A stretch of 64,000 nucleotides of DNA from Neorhodopirellula pilleata (GTDB lineage: Bacteria > Planctomycetota > Planctomycetia > Pirellulales > Pirellulaceae), in assembly GCF_007859915.1 (NCBI RefSeq), contig NZ_SJPM01000009.1:1-64000 (forward strand), read 5' to 3'. Shown here piece by piece: positions 50,426-59,030 of the stretch. The position numbers and the translations under genes are program-made. Each line of letters starts with the position of its first letter. Within the stretch, counting starts at the first letter, position 1. The notes below the pieces were generated by a model. The model was not told where the DNA came from and made no database searches. It was given only the letters and a program-made list of their open reading frames with translations.

Positions 50426-50841
50426 TTCGCAATACGTTGAGAGCAATTTCATTCGGGGCGGGCATTGTCTTGGTCGTTTCTTTGGGTGGCTGCAGTAACG
50501 TCGTCGGCCCGACTTCGGGCACCGTCCGGTTCGTGGACGGAACGCCGGTCATGTCCGGAAGCATCGAGTTTCGACGGACCAGCGACAAAGCACGTTTCGC
50601 CAGTCGCATCAGTTCCGAAGGCACCTTCCATCCCGCCGATCAAGACGGCAACGTCGGTTTGCCGTCGGGGGCTTATGAAGTCGTCGTGGTCCAAATCGTT
50701 CTAACCGAAGACTTGGCCAAGGAAGCCCATGCACACGGAAACACGGTACCGCGTCGATACGCCGACTATTACACCAGCGGTCTGACCGTCGAGATCGCGG
50801 ACGATCGAACCGATCCCGTGATGATCGTTCTCGAGCCGTAG
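50422..50841 (+). CDS. Small lipoprotein, carboxypeptidase-regulatory-like fold, partner of DUF1559
   Basis: 139 aa, GTG start overlapping the DUF1559 stop by 4 bp. Signal and lipobox VVSLGGC. The mature domain has GTVRFVDGTPVMSGSIEFRR, then GTFHPADQDGNVGLPSGAYEVVVV, the beta pattern of transthyretin/carboxypeptidase-regulatory domains typical for these partner proteins. The C-terminus is VEIADDRTDPVMIVLEP. Probably an outer- or inner-membrane lipoprotein working with the DUF1559 product; role unproven. Confidence 0.85.
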   Translation: MIRNTLRAISFGAGIVLVVSLGGCSNVVGPTSGTVRFVDGTPVMSGSIEFRRTSDKARFASRISSEGTFHPADQDGNVGLPSGAYEVVVVQIVLTEDLAKEAHAHGNTVPRRYADYYTSGLTVEIADDRTDPVMIVLEP

Positions 50842-50882
50842 ACATATCCAAACGAACCGTCTGGGTCAGTGCCTAACGATGA

Positions 50883-51641
50883 CTACCCCTGCCGGCCTGA
50901 AAGATACGACGCAACGATGCTGTTGCTTGGTTCAGTGAACACCGTTTCTGTCTGACCTTGTTCGATGATCTCGCCGACGCCGTCGTGAGTCCAAAAGACC
51001 GCCACTTGATCTGCCAGGCGCCTTGCTTGGGCAAGGTTGTGGGTGACGATCAATACCGTGTACCGGCCTCGCATCGACGCAATCAAACGTTCAACCCGCT
51101 CGGCCGAAACCGGGTCGAGCGAACTGCAAGGCTCGTCCATTAACAAAACCTGTGGCTTCAGCGCGAACGCTCGGGCGATGCAAAGCCGCTGCTGTTGACC
51201 ACCGGAAAGTTCCAAGGCCGATTGATCGAGCCGATCGCGGACCTCGTCCCACAGTCCGACATCTCGCAGGACGTTCTCCGTAACGCGTTGCAGTTCACTG
51301 CGGTCCCGGCAACCGTGTTCCCTCAGCGGCAGCTCGATATTGCGGGCAATGGACATCGCGAACGGATTGGGCTTTTGAAAGATCATCCCGACATGGCGAC
51401 GCAATTCCGCCGACGACGAAAAGGCTTCGTCAAGATCAATACCACCGAATCGAATGCGACCGCCGACACTCGCACCAGGGATCATATCGGTTAAGCGATT
51501 CAACGCGGCCAGAAAACTGCTCTTGCCGCATCCCGACGGGCCGACCAATGCCAGGATGGTCCCGGGCACGGCGTTGATACTGACGTCTCGCAAGACGGTA
51601 CGACCATGATAGGCCACGGAAAGTTCTTCGGTGACGATCAT
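50883..51641 (-). CDS. pstB: Phosphate ABC transporter ATP-binding protein
   Basis: 252 aa from the ATG at 51641. Walker A LALVGPSGCGKSSFLAALNRLTDMIPG (the last residues are the PstB mark), Q-loop MIFQKPNPFAMSIARNIELPLREHG, ABC signature LELSGGQQQRLCIARAFALKPQVLLMDEPCSSLDPVS. Energises phosphate uptake with PstCA. Overlaps pstA by 4 bp. Convergent with the lipoprotein gene. Confidence 0.96.
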   Translation of the reverse strand: MIVTEELSVAYHGRTVLRDVSINAVPGTILALVGPSGCGKSSFLAALNRLTDMIPGASVGGRIRFGGIDLDEAFSSSAELRRHVGMIFQKPNPFAMSIARNIELPLREHGCRDRSELQRVTENVLRDVGLWDEVRDRLDQSALELSGGQQQRLCIARAFALKPQVLLMDEPCSSLDPVSAERVERLIASMRGRYTVLIVTHNLAQARRLADQVAVFWTHDGVGEIIEQGQTETVFTEPSNSIVASYLSGRQG

Positions 51642-52537
51642 CGGAAACCTATCGATTTGGGCCGGTCGGATAACCCGGCAACACGCAACAACCAACCGGT
51701 CGCAACGTTGATCAACAGCAACATCAAGACCAGCGCACATGCGGTGGCATAAGCACGCGATCCGCCGCCGGGCACGTTCATGGCCAAGTCATAGATATGA
51801 ACGCTCATCGATCGACCGGAATCCAAAAGCGATCGGGGCGTGCGGGCGACATAGCCCGACGTGAAGATTAACGCCGCCGTTTCCGCCAACGCTCGACCGA
51901 TACTCAACACCACCCCCGCGACGATCGCCGGCGCGGCCGATGGCAAAACAACACGGAACAAAATCGAGGTTCGTCGCAATCCCAACGCGGCGGCGGCGTA
52001 ACGGTAGTCCGACGGAACCGCCATGATCGCTTGCTCTGAAGTGCGGATCAAGATCGGCAGCACCATACAGGCGAGCGTCAACCCTCCCGAGAGAATCGAA
52101 TAGCCCAATCCTAACGTGATCGTAAAAAACGCGTTGCCGAACAATCCAAACACGATCGACGGCACGCCCGCCAGAACGTCGAGTGAGCGGCGAACGTTGC
52201 GTGAGAAAAAATTCTCTCGACCAACCTGTTCGGTCAGTGCGATCGCCGTTCCCAGTGACAAAGGAATCGCAACCGTCATGCAAACCAGCAGAATCAGTCC
52301 GGTCGCAAGAAAGATGGGACCGATGCCGCCCTCACGACCGGCATTCTGAACGTCTTCGATAAGAAACGAAGGCGTCACGTGGGCGAATCCGCGTGCCGCC
52401 ACATCGAACAAAATCCAAGCGACAGTCACGAGCACCATCGCGGCGGCAACCCACACGATCGTGGTCACGACGAACTCGCGAATAACGTGGCGTGCGATGA
52501 ACCTTCTTGATGATGCCGTGATTCTATTCTCCGTCAT
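51638..52537 (-). CDS. pstA: Phosphate ABC transporter permease PstA
   Basis: 299 aa with six helices. The EAA-like loop is YRYAAAALGLRRTSILFRVVLPSAAPAIVAGVVLSIGRALAETAALIFTSG (about 195-245). LFGNAFFTITLGLGYSILSGGLTLACMVLPILIRTSEQAI is typical for PstA. Inner-membrane half of the phosphate channel. Overlaps pstC by 14 bp. Confidence 0.95.
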   Translation of the reverse strand: MTENRITASSRRFIARHVIREFVVTTIVWVAAAMVLVTVAWILFDVAARGFAHVTPSFLIEDVQNAGREGGIGPIFLATGLILLVCMTVAIPLSLGTAIALTEQVGRENFFSRNVRRSLDVLAGVPSIVFGLFGNAFFTITLGLGYSILSGGLTLACMVLPILIRTSEQAIMAVPSDYRYAAAALGLRRTSILFRVVLPSAAPAIVAGVVLSIGRALAETAALIFTSGYVARTPRSLLDSGRSMSVHIYDLAMNVPGGGSRAYATACALVLMLLLINVATGWLLRVAGLSDRPKSIGFR

Positions 52538-53384
52538 GAGTTGTCCTCTGACGACGTGAAACCGCGATGACGATGGTTGCGACGACGAGCATCAACATCA
52601 AACCACTAACGAATAGCACCGAACGATGTGCTGACGACGCGTAGCCCAATTCCAAGGCAATGTTGGCATTCAAAGTTCGTCCTGGCGAAAGCAGCGACGT
52701 TGGCATTTCGACGATGTTGCCGGCCAGCATCAGCACCGCCATCGTTTCTCCCAACGCGCGTGTCAGCGCCAGAATGATTCCGCTGCCGATCCCGCGTTTG
52801 GCGCCGGGCAACACGATCTGCCCCACGATGGCCGAACGCTGCATCCCCAATGCCGCCGCCCCTTGAATCCACTCTCGCGGCACCGATGCGATTGCCGAAT
52901 CGGACAACAGCGCAACGGTTGGTAACACCATCAATCCCAGAACAACGGTAGCCGTGAATAGGTTTTGACCGCTGCCGCCTAGGTTCGCAACGATGGGTGC
53001 CAGCACGACGAGTCCCCAAAGGCCGAACACGACCGACGGGATTCCCGCCAACAGTTCGATCAGCCGACGATACCATACCGCCAGTTTCGATGGTGCGTAA
53101 AAGTGAGTGAACACGGCCGAGGCGATTCCCAAAGGTGCGGCGATCACGATCGCACCCAAACTTGTGACCAGAGTCGCCACGACCATCGGCATGAAGTTGA
53201 ATTGTCCCGATAGCGGATGCCAACTCACATCGGTAACGAACCGCACGATCCCAAGTTGCCGTAGAGCCGGGAGGGACTCGCGAAGCAAAAAGCTGAGTAT
53301 CAGCAGAATGATCGCCGCCGAAACGATCGCTAGCGACCGCGTGAGAACGGTCAGTATCCAATCACTTCGCACGGTCCGGCTCAT
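52524..53384 (-). CDS. pstC: Phosphate ABC transporter permease PstC
   Basis: 286 aa with six helices. IELLAGIPSVVFGLWGLVVLAP and the coupling loop EWIQGAAALGMQRSAIVGQIVLPGAKRGIGSGIILALTRALGETMAVLMLAGN mark PstC. FNFMPMVVATLVTSLGAIVIAAPLG is the first transmembrane cluster. It overlaps the pstS 3' end by 23 bp, so pstSCAB is one transcription unit. Confidence 0.95.
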   Translation of the reverse strand: MSRTVRSDWILTVLTRSLAIVSAAIILLILSFLLRESLPALRQLGIVRFVTDVSWHPLSGQFNFMPMVVATLVTSLGAIVIAAPLGIASAVFTHFYAPSKLAVWYRRLIELLAGIPSVVFGLWGLVVLAPIVANLGGSGQNLFTATVVLGLMVLPTVALLSDSAIASVPREWIQGAAALGMQRSAIVGQIVLPGAKRGIGSGIILALTRALGETMAVLMLAGNIVEMPTSLLSPGRTLNANIALELGYASSAHRSVLFVSGLMLMLVVATIVIAVSRRQRTTHDGE

Positions 53385-54222
53385 TCTCGATCGGAACGAA
53401 ATATTGCGATCGAACTAAGTCATGAACATCCGGCGATTGGCAGAAACGAATGAATTCGCTCGCCAGAGGTATCGGCGAATCCGTGGTTATTAAATTGAGC
53501 GGGCGGCTCATCGGAAACGCACCGCTGGCCACGGTCGCGGTGCTCGCCTCAACTCCGCCGAGCCGCAGCAGTTTGATCGGTACTCCGAGTTCCCGATCGG
53601 CTTCCGCGGTTCCGATCGAAACATAGCCGATCGCACCCGGGGCACCCGCGACCGTTTTAATCGCGTGTTCGTTCTCACCGACGATGACATCGCTCTTGAC
53701 CGCCGGATTCTCGATGCCGAAATGTTCTAAAAAGACTTCCAGCGTTGCTCGACCTTCGGCTTTATGAACGACGATGATCTTATCGTTGTCACCACCGACG
53801 TCGCCCCAATCGTTCGTTTGATCGGTATAGATCGCGATGATCTGTTCCTGGGTCAACTCGACAATCGGATTGGATGCGTGAACGATCAATCCGACGCCAT
53901 CGGCTGCAAGCCGATGAGCGGTCAAGTCGGACTCATCGGAGCCAAGGGCTCGACTCGCCATGCCGATATCGGCCACTGACAAACGCACGTCCGCGATCCC
54001 CTTTCCGCTGCCGCCGGTCTGTACATCGATCCGCACGCTGGGATGTTGTTTCTCGAACCGTTTAGCGATCTCGGTGACAAGCGGAGCCACGGTGCTGGAA
54101 CCAGTGATGGTGAGTTGCCCGGAAAATCCGTCCGAGTCGCGATTCGGCAACGAAGCGGAGCTGCAACCCACGAGCGTCCAGCACATGAGTAAAAGGGGAA
54201 ATAAAGCTCGCGGATTCTTCAT
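53362..54222 (-). CDS. pstS: Phosphate-binding lipoprotein PstS
   Basis: 286 aa from the ATG at 54222. Lipoprotein signal ALFPLLLMCWTLVGC. Phosphate-binding loops: ITGSSTVAPLVTEIAKRF (about 39-56), VQTGGSGKGIADVRLSVADIGMASRAL and KAEGRATLEVFLEHF. Periplasmic donor for PstCAB. Shorter at the C-terminus than E. coli PstS (about 320 mature). No phoU or phoBR nearby, and no Pho box that I could pick by eye in the 54223-54572 gap. Confidence 0.94.
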   Translation of the reverse strand: MKNPRALFPLLLMCWTLVGCSSASLPNRDSDGFSGQLTITGSSTVAPLVTEIAKRFEKQHPSVRIDVQTGGSGKGIADVRLSVADIGMASRALGSDESDLTAHRLAADGVGLIVHASNPIVELTQEQIIAIYTDQTNDWGDVGGDNDKIIVVHKAEGRATLEVFLEHFGIENPAVKSDVIVGENEHAIKTVAGAPGAIGYVSIGTAEADRELGVPIKLLRLGGVEASTATVASGAFPMSRPLNLITTDSPIPLASEFIRFCQSPDVHDLVRSQYFVPIENEPDRAK

Positions 54223-54572
54223 CGGTCGTAATCCCACGCCGGCACATCATGATCGGTTCCACATGAACGCATCGATTTCGGCAGCTCCGAATGACGGGAA
54301 GGGAGATAAATCAAAACCATAAACAATCTAACGTTTGTTTGATTATCATAGTGTCTGGCGAGCTTCACGGCAACGCGACCCGACACGTTTGCCCCGCTTC
54401 GCTCGATTCACTCAATTCTGCGATTGGCTTCGCCGTCGAAACCGGGAACTCCGAACGCACCTTTGGCCATCTCTTGACCGGTCTGCTTCGCGCAATCAGG
54501 ATGAACGTTTAACAAAATCGCGTCAGATGACCTTTCATCCGAACCAAATCCATTACTTTTTGCGAATGATCT

Positions 54573-54968
54573 ATGAATACCCCGCGAGCGATGAAATTTG
54601 CATTTGTCTTTTCGTTCTGGATGATGTTTGCCGGTTGGTGCCAAGCCGCTTCGCCGGCGGGGCGTTGGAAGGGCGAGTGGTCGAGTCCGTCAAGCGGCCA
54701 TCAAGGGCCGATGCGGGCTAACATCCGGCCTAACAGCAATGGCACTTACTCCGCTCTGTTCGCAGGGCGGTTCTTCAAGATCATCCCGTTTGCGTATCGC
54801 GTCGACTTGGTTCCTGCCCGAGATGGTTCCTCCGGCTATGTCGCCGACAAACGATTGGGCCCGCTACTGGGTAGCTACAAGATGCAGGCTCAGTTCAGTT
54901 CGCACAGGATGAACGGTCGTTTTCAAGCGGTCGGCGATCAGGGCTCGGTGCGGATGAAACGTCTTTAG
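54573..54968 (+). CDS. Small secreted protein, unknown function
   Basis: 131 aa. Signal peptide MKFAFVFSFWMMFAGWCQA, cleaved near ASP. The mature 105 residues look like one beta-rich domain: GRWKGEWSSPSSGHQGPMRANIRPNSNGTYSALFAGRFFKIIPFAYRVDL, then GSYKMQAQFSSHRMNGRFQAVGDQGSVRMKRL. No enzymatic motif. Similar small secreted proteins are common in planctomycetes. Stands alone after a gap of 350 bp (54223-54572) that holds one AT-rich stretch near 54320 and nothing else seen. Confidence 0.7.
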   Translation: MNTPRAMKFAFVFSFWMMFAGWCQAASPAGRWKGEWSSPSSGHQGPMRANIRPNSNGTYSALFAGRFFKIIPFAYRVDLVPARDGSSGYVADKRLGPLLGSYKMQAQFSSHRMNGRFQAVGDQGSVRMKRL

Positions 54969-54978
54969 TGCCTATCTG

Positions 54979-55025
54979 AAAAGGGGTCTGACCCTCTCCG
55001 GCGATCGCCTCTAAAGGGGCAGAGC
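54979..55025. repeat. Short dispersed repeat, family E
   Basis: AAAAGGGGTCTGACCCTCTC then CGGCGATCGCC; inverse relative at 58774-58800 (CCGGAGAGGGCCAGCCCCTTTT). Lies before the arsR gene. Confidence 0.55.
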
Positions 55026-55083
55026 CGTTTTGGATAGGATCCAAGTAAGTACTGATGCGAAACTCGAATAGGTAAACTCGGCA

Positions 55084-55407
55084 GTGGCTAGACCGGCTAA
55101 TCGCGAACAAGAAAAAGATGAACGGTGCGCCACTTATCTCAAAGCGGTCGGGGATCCGATACGCTTGAAGGTGATCCGCGCACTGCAAATGGGGCCGCTG
55201 AGCGTAGGCGACGTCGCCGAGCTTCTCGAGCTTGAAATCGGGACGGTTTCGCATCACCTTCGAGTGCTCTACCACGCCGGGATCGTACAAACGCGGAGGG
55301 AGGGCAAGTTCATCTATTACTCGCTCGACTCTGAGGTCTTTCACCCGAAGCGAAAGAAGGATGATTCCGTGCTCGATTTCGGCTGCTGTCGGTTGGATGT
55401 TAGTTGA
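55084..55407 (+). CDS. ArsR-family transcriptional regulator
   Basis: 107 aa, GTG start. Winged helix: CATYLKAVGDPIRLKVIRALQMGPLSVGDVAELLELEIGTVSHHLRVLYHAGIVQTRREGKFIYYSL. The recognition helix is GTVSHHLRVL. The N-terminal ELCVC-type metal site is not present. Two adjacent cysteines occur at the C-terminus (FGCCRLD) and could form a metal site. The regulated gene is not apparent; the next gene is on the other strand. Confidence 0.88.
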   Translation: MARPANREQEKDERCATYLKAVGDPIRLKVIRALQMGPLSVGDVAELLELEIGTVSHHLRVLYHAGIVQTRREGKFIYYSLDSEVFHPKRKKDDSVLDFGCCRLDVS

Positions 55408-55520
55408 GAAAAGCGTGGCACAAAACGACTCGCCCCAATTGCGTTTTGATAGCCGATCTCAAAACGACCGGCCTCGGTATTCAACGCAATTGGAGCGAGA
55501 CGGAACTTGAGGAGCGAGAT

Positions 55521-56015
55521 TTAGGCGTCCGCTAAGGCATCTTGATTGATGGTCTTGGCAAGCTCACTGAGCTTCTTGTCGGCGGTTTCTTCTTCATCAA
55601 TGTTTTGCTTAAGCAACTTCAATGCTTGGTCGTATCCGAGTGCTTCGGCCCAGGTACACAGCGTCCCGTAGGTTGCGATTTCATAATGCTCGACCTTTTG
55701 AGCGCACGCGATGATGACTGCGTCCTTGACCGCCGGTTCGGCGTCCTCTTTGAGCATCTCTTCCGCTTCGGTGACCAACCCTTTCATGGCTTCGCAGGTT
55801 TTGGCTCGGGCTTTCTTGCCGGTTTCCTCAAAAGCGCTCTCGACTCGCTCGACCTGTTTTTCGGTCTCGTCGAGGTGTTCTTGCAAAGCGGCCGCCAGCT
55901 TTTCAGATGACGCTTTCTTGATCATCTTTGGAAGGGCTTTAACCAATTGTTTCTCAGCACTCAACGCGTCACGCAGTTCGTCGTAGAAGGCATCGGCGAG
56001 TGTTTTCATGGACAT
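55521..56015 (-). CDS. DUF892 (YciE/YciF) ferritin-like stress protein
   Basis: 164 aa from the ATG at 56015. MKTLADAFYDELRDALSAEKQLVKALPKMIKKASSEKLAAALQEHLDETEKQVERVESAFEETGKK covers helices A and B of the ferritin-like bundle, with Glu and HxxE-type residues (EKQ, EHLDETEKQ). EHYEIATYGTLCTWAEALG supplies the second metal ligands (helix C). The family is linked to osmotic/general stress; cytosolic diiron-like bundle. Monocistronic. Confidence 0.92.
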   Translation of the reverse strand: MSMKTLADAFYDELRDALSAEKQLVKALPKMIKKASSEKLAAALQEHLDETEKQVERVESAFEETGKKARAKTCEAMKGLVTEAEEMLKEDAEPAVKDAVIIACAQKVEHYEIATYGTLCTWAEALGYDQALKLLKQNIDEEETADKKLSELAKTINQDALADA

Positions 56016-56264
56016 CTTATGGTTTCCTATTGAAGGGGAAGGATTTGGAGTCGACGCTGAAACAGCCAATCGGACTTGTCGCCGTCGAGAAAGCAACTGG
56101 CGGACCAACCGCCTCGCGAAATCGAATCGTTGATGCACCTCTTGTTTCGGGGACTCGATACTGTATAGACGCTTTCTGGATTGGCACACGGAATGCTTCC
56201 GTAACGGAGATCAGTCCCCGCAAGTTCGCGGGTGACCACTACTCCCCTCTGAAGGAACAACACG

Positions 56265-56642
56265 ATGAAGACGTTAGCCACCTGTGCTTTGGCCCTTGCT
56301 ACATTCGCCACGGTCGGCTGCGACGAGTCCGCAATGGATCGCGAAGCCGATGCGATCCGTGATACGACTCAGCAAACTGCCGAAGAGATTCGCGACCAAT
56401 CTAAGTCGGCCGCTGAAGCCATCCGCGACCAGTCACAAAACGCGGCTGAATCTCTAAGGAATCGTACCGATGAGTCGTCCGAGCCCGTCCAGGATACTGC
56501 GGAAGACAAGGCCGATATGTTGGAAGAACGCGGTGAAATGAAAGCCGATCGTAAGGAAGAGGTTGGTGAACAAAAAGCGGACGCCCTTGAAGAAGCGGGC
56601 GAAGAGAAAGCCGATGCGGTAGAAGAGATTGAAGTCGAATAA
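56265..56642 (+). CDS. Charged, repetitive lipoprotein
   Basis: 125 aa. Lipobox FATVGC after MKTLATCALALAT. The rest is a continuous helical, low-complexity stretch made of two kinds of repeat: EEIRDQSKSAAEAIRDQSQNAAES (11-residue units, as in LEA or apolipoprotein-like helices) and EERGEMKADRKEEV, EQKADALEEAGEEKADAVEE. Probably an envelope lipoprotein with an amphipathic helix, stress-related by composition and by its neighbours. No specific function. Confidence 0.8.
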   Translation: MKTLATCALALATFATVGCDESAMDREADAIRDTTQQTAEEIRDQSKSAAEAIRDQSQNAAESLRNRTDESSEPVQDTAEDKADMLEERGEMKADRKEEVGEQKADALEEAGEEKADAVEEIEVE

Positions 56643-56807
56643 GCGTTCGGCTCGAGACGAGAAGATCACTCTGTGTGCTTGGCAGTTCATTCGCTGTCAA
56701 GCATTTCTCATGTAATGTTAGTTGGCTTTCGCTACGGACTTACGCATCATTCGGATTTGAATGAAGTGCTCGTGTCTATTTTTCACTCAGGACGGAACCT
56801 TTAGGGT

Positions 56808-57242
56808 ATGCGTTATCACGTGCTTGCCGCCGACTACGACGGCACCCTGGCGAAGGACGGTCATGTCGAAACCTCGACGGTCGACGCGCTGCGTCGATTG
56901 CGAGACTCAGGCCGCAAACTATTAATGGTGACCGGCCGACGGCTCGAACCGATCTTGGATCTGTTTCCCGACGTGTCGTTGTTTGATCGCATCGTGGCCG
57001 AGAATGGGGCTTTGCTCTTTGACCCGACCACCGGCGAAGAAACCTTGCTCGCTGAACCTCCGCCGCCGGAGTTCGCTGCAGAGCTGCAACGGCGTGGTGT
57101 GAATCGATTGGAGACGGGGCGGTGCATCGTGGCGACGTGGCAGCCGTTCGAGACGATTTCGCTCGAAGTGATTCGTGAGTTTGCAATCGACTTGCATATC
57201 ATTTTCAACAAAGACGCCGTGATGTTGTTGCCACGGTGGTGA
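56808..57242 (+). CDS. HAD-family phosphatase (Cof-like), C-terminally truncated
   Basis: 144 aa. Motif I VLAADYDGTLAKDG (nucleophile Asp), motif II MVTGRR, and the start of the cap domain are present (FDRIVAENGALLFDPTTGEE). The protein ends FNKDAVMLLPRW, where Cof-like phosphatases continue with VLPxGVNKxxGL and then motifs III and IV. The catalytic Lys and second Asp pair are therefore missing. Probably a broken gene or a start fragment; the following cda gene begins 3 bp later, so the break and the cda gene are juxtaposed. It may be inactive. Confidence 0.8.
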   Translation: MRYHVLAADYDGTLAKDGHVETSTVDALRRLRDSGRKLLMVTGRRLEPILDLFPDVSLFDRIVAENGALLFDPTTGEETLLAEPPPPEFAAELQRRGVNRLETGRCIVATWQPFETISLEVIREFAIDLHIIFNKDAVMLLPRW

Positions 57243-57245
57243 CCA

Positions 57246-58424
57246 ATGGACTCATTCGCGAGACCGTTGATTGACCATGTACGGCTTGCCGACGGGCTGG
57301 ACATTGCGGTGGTAGCCGTACTGATTTACATCCTGCTCGTGTGGTTGCGGGACCGTGCGTCTCGATCACTTGCGGTTATCGTGGTGTCGCTCGGCGTGCT
57401 ATTCCTAATCGCTCGTTGGCTCGATCTCTTCTTAACAATCATGGCGTTTCGCTACGGCATCGTTGGCTTGCTGTTGGCGATGGTCGTGGTGTTTCAACAA
57501 GACATTCGCCACGGATTCGAACGCTTGACGTCGACGAGATGGTTTCGCGGTGTTTCGGATGCACGGCCATCACACCGTACTGTTGACACGATCACTCAGA
57601 CGGTGACCGACTTGGCCAAAGACCGAATCGGAGCATTGTTGGTGTTTCCGAACCGGCAACCTCTCGATCTTCATCTGCAAGGCGGTGTCGAGGTCGATGC
57701 CCAGATAAGCGAGCCATTGTTAAAGAGCATCTTTCACCCGAAATCCCCCGGCCATGACGGCGCGGTGCTCATTCAAGGACACCGGATTGTCAGCTTGGGG
57801 CTGCATTTACCACTGACCACACGATTCGACCAAGTGCCCGATGGCGGGACGAGGCACGCCGCCGCAGCGGGCCTCGCCGAATGCAGCGACGCCTTGGTCG
57901 TCGCCGTTTCGGAAGAGCGCGGAACGATTACGTTGGCCCAAGATGGACAGTTGAAAGTGATCGAGCCCGCCGAGCTCGCATCGCGTTTAGGAAAGTACTA
58001 TCACGACCAGAACGACGTCGATCAAAGCAATCGAACCAGACGCGATCCCAACTGGGGATTGAAGCTGGTCGCGATCGCTTTGGCTACGCTCTCTTGGTGG
58101 CTCTTTGCTTTTCAAACCGATACCGTGCAGCGGACGTTCGTCGTGCCGATCGAGTTTCGAAATCTGCCTGAAGGGTTTCAAGTTGCCGATCCCAAACCCA
58201 CTTATGCGGAATTGACATTGTCGGGGCCTGAGAATGCGTTCACTTTGCTCGACCCTGTCGAAATGACGGTCTCCTTGGACCTGCGAGGCACTGATCGACC
58301 ATCGGTCACCACTTGGCATACCGCGAACCACTTGACGAACATCCCGCGTGAGCTGACGACCGAGGCGGTCGTTCCTGAAACAATCCTGATCTCGCTTCAG
58401 CCGTCTGGTGAGATTGCCCCGTAA
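57246..58424 (+). CDS. Diadenylate cyclase (CdaA-type) fused to a CdaR/YbbR domain
   Basis: 392 aa. Three N-terminal helices (residues about 17-85) as in CdaA. The DAC domain (about 110-245) has KSPGHDGAVLIQGHRIVSLGLHLPLT (DGA motif, about 171) and GTRHAAAAGLAECSDALVVAVSEERGTITL. The usual RHR triplet reads RHA (about 203-205). A fourth helix (LKLVAIALATLSWWLFAF, about 273-290) leads into a YbbR domain: TFVVPIEFRNLPEGFQVADPKPTYAELTLSGPENAF then MTVSLDLRG. In Firmicutes CdaA and CdaR are separate, adjacent genes; here one polypeptide. It would make c-di-AMP if the altered motif is still active. Confidence 0.85.
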   Translation: MDSFARPLIDHVRLADGLDIAVVAVLIYILLVWLRDRASRSLAVIVVSLGVLFLIARWLDLFLTIMAFRYGIVGLLLAMVVVFQQDIRHGFERLTSTRWFRGVSDARPSHRTVDTITQTVTDLAKDRIGALLVFPNRQPLDLHLQGGVEVDAQISEPLLKSIFHPKSPGHDGAVLIQGHRIVSLGLHLPLTTRFDQVPDGGTRHAAAAGLAECSDALVVAVSEERGTITLAQDGQLKVIEPAELASRLGKYYHDQNDVDQSNRTRRDPNWGLKLVAIALATLSWWLFAFQTDTVQRTFVVPIEFRNLPEGFQVADPKPTYAELTLSGPENAFTLLDPVEMTVSLDLRGTDRPSVTTWHTANHLTNIPRELTTEAVVPETILISLQPSGEIAP

Positions 58425-58545
58425 CTTTCTCGATTGACAGCAAAGCAACTCATTTTGGCACGGCAATCGCTTTAACCAGTTTGATCTGCGTGAAAGTGAC
58501 GTTCACCCCACGCGGCGGAAACACCTTTCACCTTGTGAGATTGCC

Positions 58546-58713
58546 ATGTTGGGCTGGGCTTTAACTTTTCTAGTCATCGCGTTGATTGCTGGCGTACTCG
58601 GTTTCGGCTTCATCGCCGGCACCGCTGCCTCGATCGCGAAGATACTCTTCGTCGTGTTCTTGGTTTTGTTCGTGATCGGATTGATCATGGGTCGTCGTGG
58701 ACCGACGGTCTAA
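58546..58713 (+). CDS. DUF1328 small membrane protein
   Basis: 55 aa. MLGWALTFLVIALIAGVLGFGFIAGTAASIAKILFVVFLVLFVIGLIMGRRG is the full DUF1328 (YtjA) pattern: two helices joined by a Gly/Ala turn. Widespread stress-associated inner-membrane peptide of unknown function. Preceded by TTGTGAGATTGCC without a clear ribosome binding site. Confidence 0.9.
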   Translation: MLGWALTFLVIALIAGVLGFGFIAGTAASIAKILFVVFLVLFVIGLIMGRRGPTV

Positions 58714-58773
58714 AACCTATTAGGGAATGGCTCTAACCTTTTCGAGTTGAGTCAATCCGTCTCGTCTTTTTAG

Positions 58774-58800
58774 CATCCCCGGAGAGGGCCAGCCCCTTTT
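58774..58800. repeat. Short dispersed repeat, family E (inverse copy)
   Basis: CCCCGGAGAGGGCCAGCCCC then TTTTCGG. Inverse relative of 54979-55001. Confidence 0.5.
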
Positions 58801-58849
58801 CGGCTAAGTAAACAGAGCAACCCCTACAATCAATTGAAAGCCCATCGAA

Positions 58850-59029
58850 ATGTATTTTGCCAAAGACTTGGTTAACGCCTTTCTGCTCTCGGCTGCCTTT
58901 GCGGTCGGGCTAATGTTGTTTGGATGCGATCGCAAGGAGACGGTACTGGACGTCGACACGCCCGATGGTGGCGTCTCGGTCGAGCGTGATATTGATGATG
59001 GAAGTATCTCCGTTGATGTCGATGAATAA
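58850..59029 (+). CDS. 59-aa lipoprotein
   Basis: MYFAKDLVNAFLLSAAFAVGLMLFGC is a signal with lipobox LFGC. The mature 33 residues DRKETVLDVDTPDGGVSVER and following IDDGSISVDVDE are acidic and beta-like. Such minimal lipoproteins with VDVxTPxGxVxVER recur in planctomycetes. Function unknown. The stop is directly followed by the isochorismatase remnant. Confidence 0.7.
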   Translation: MYFAKDLVNAFLLSAAFAVGLMLFGCDRKETVLDVDTPDGGVSVERDIDDGSISVDVDE

Positions 59030-59030
59030 G

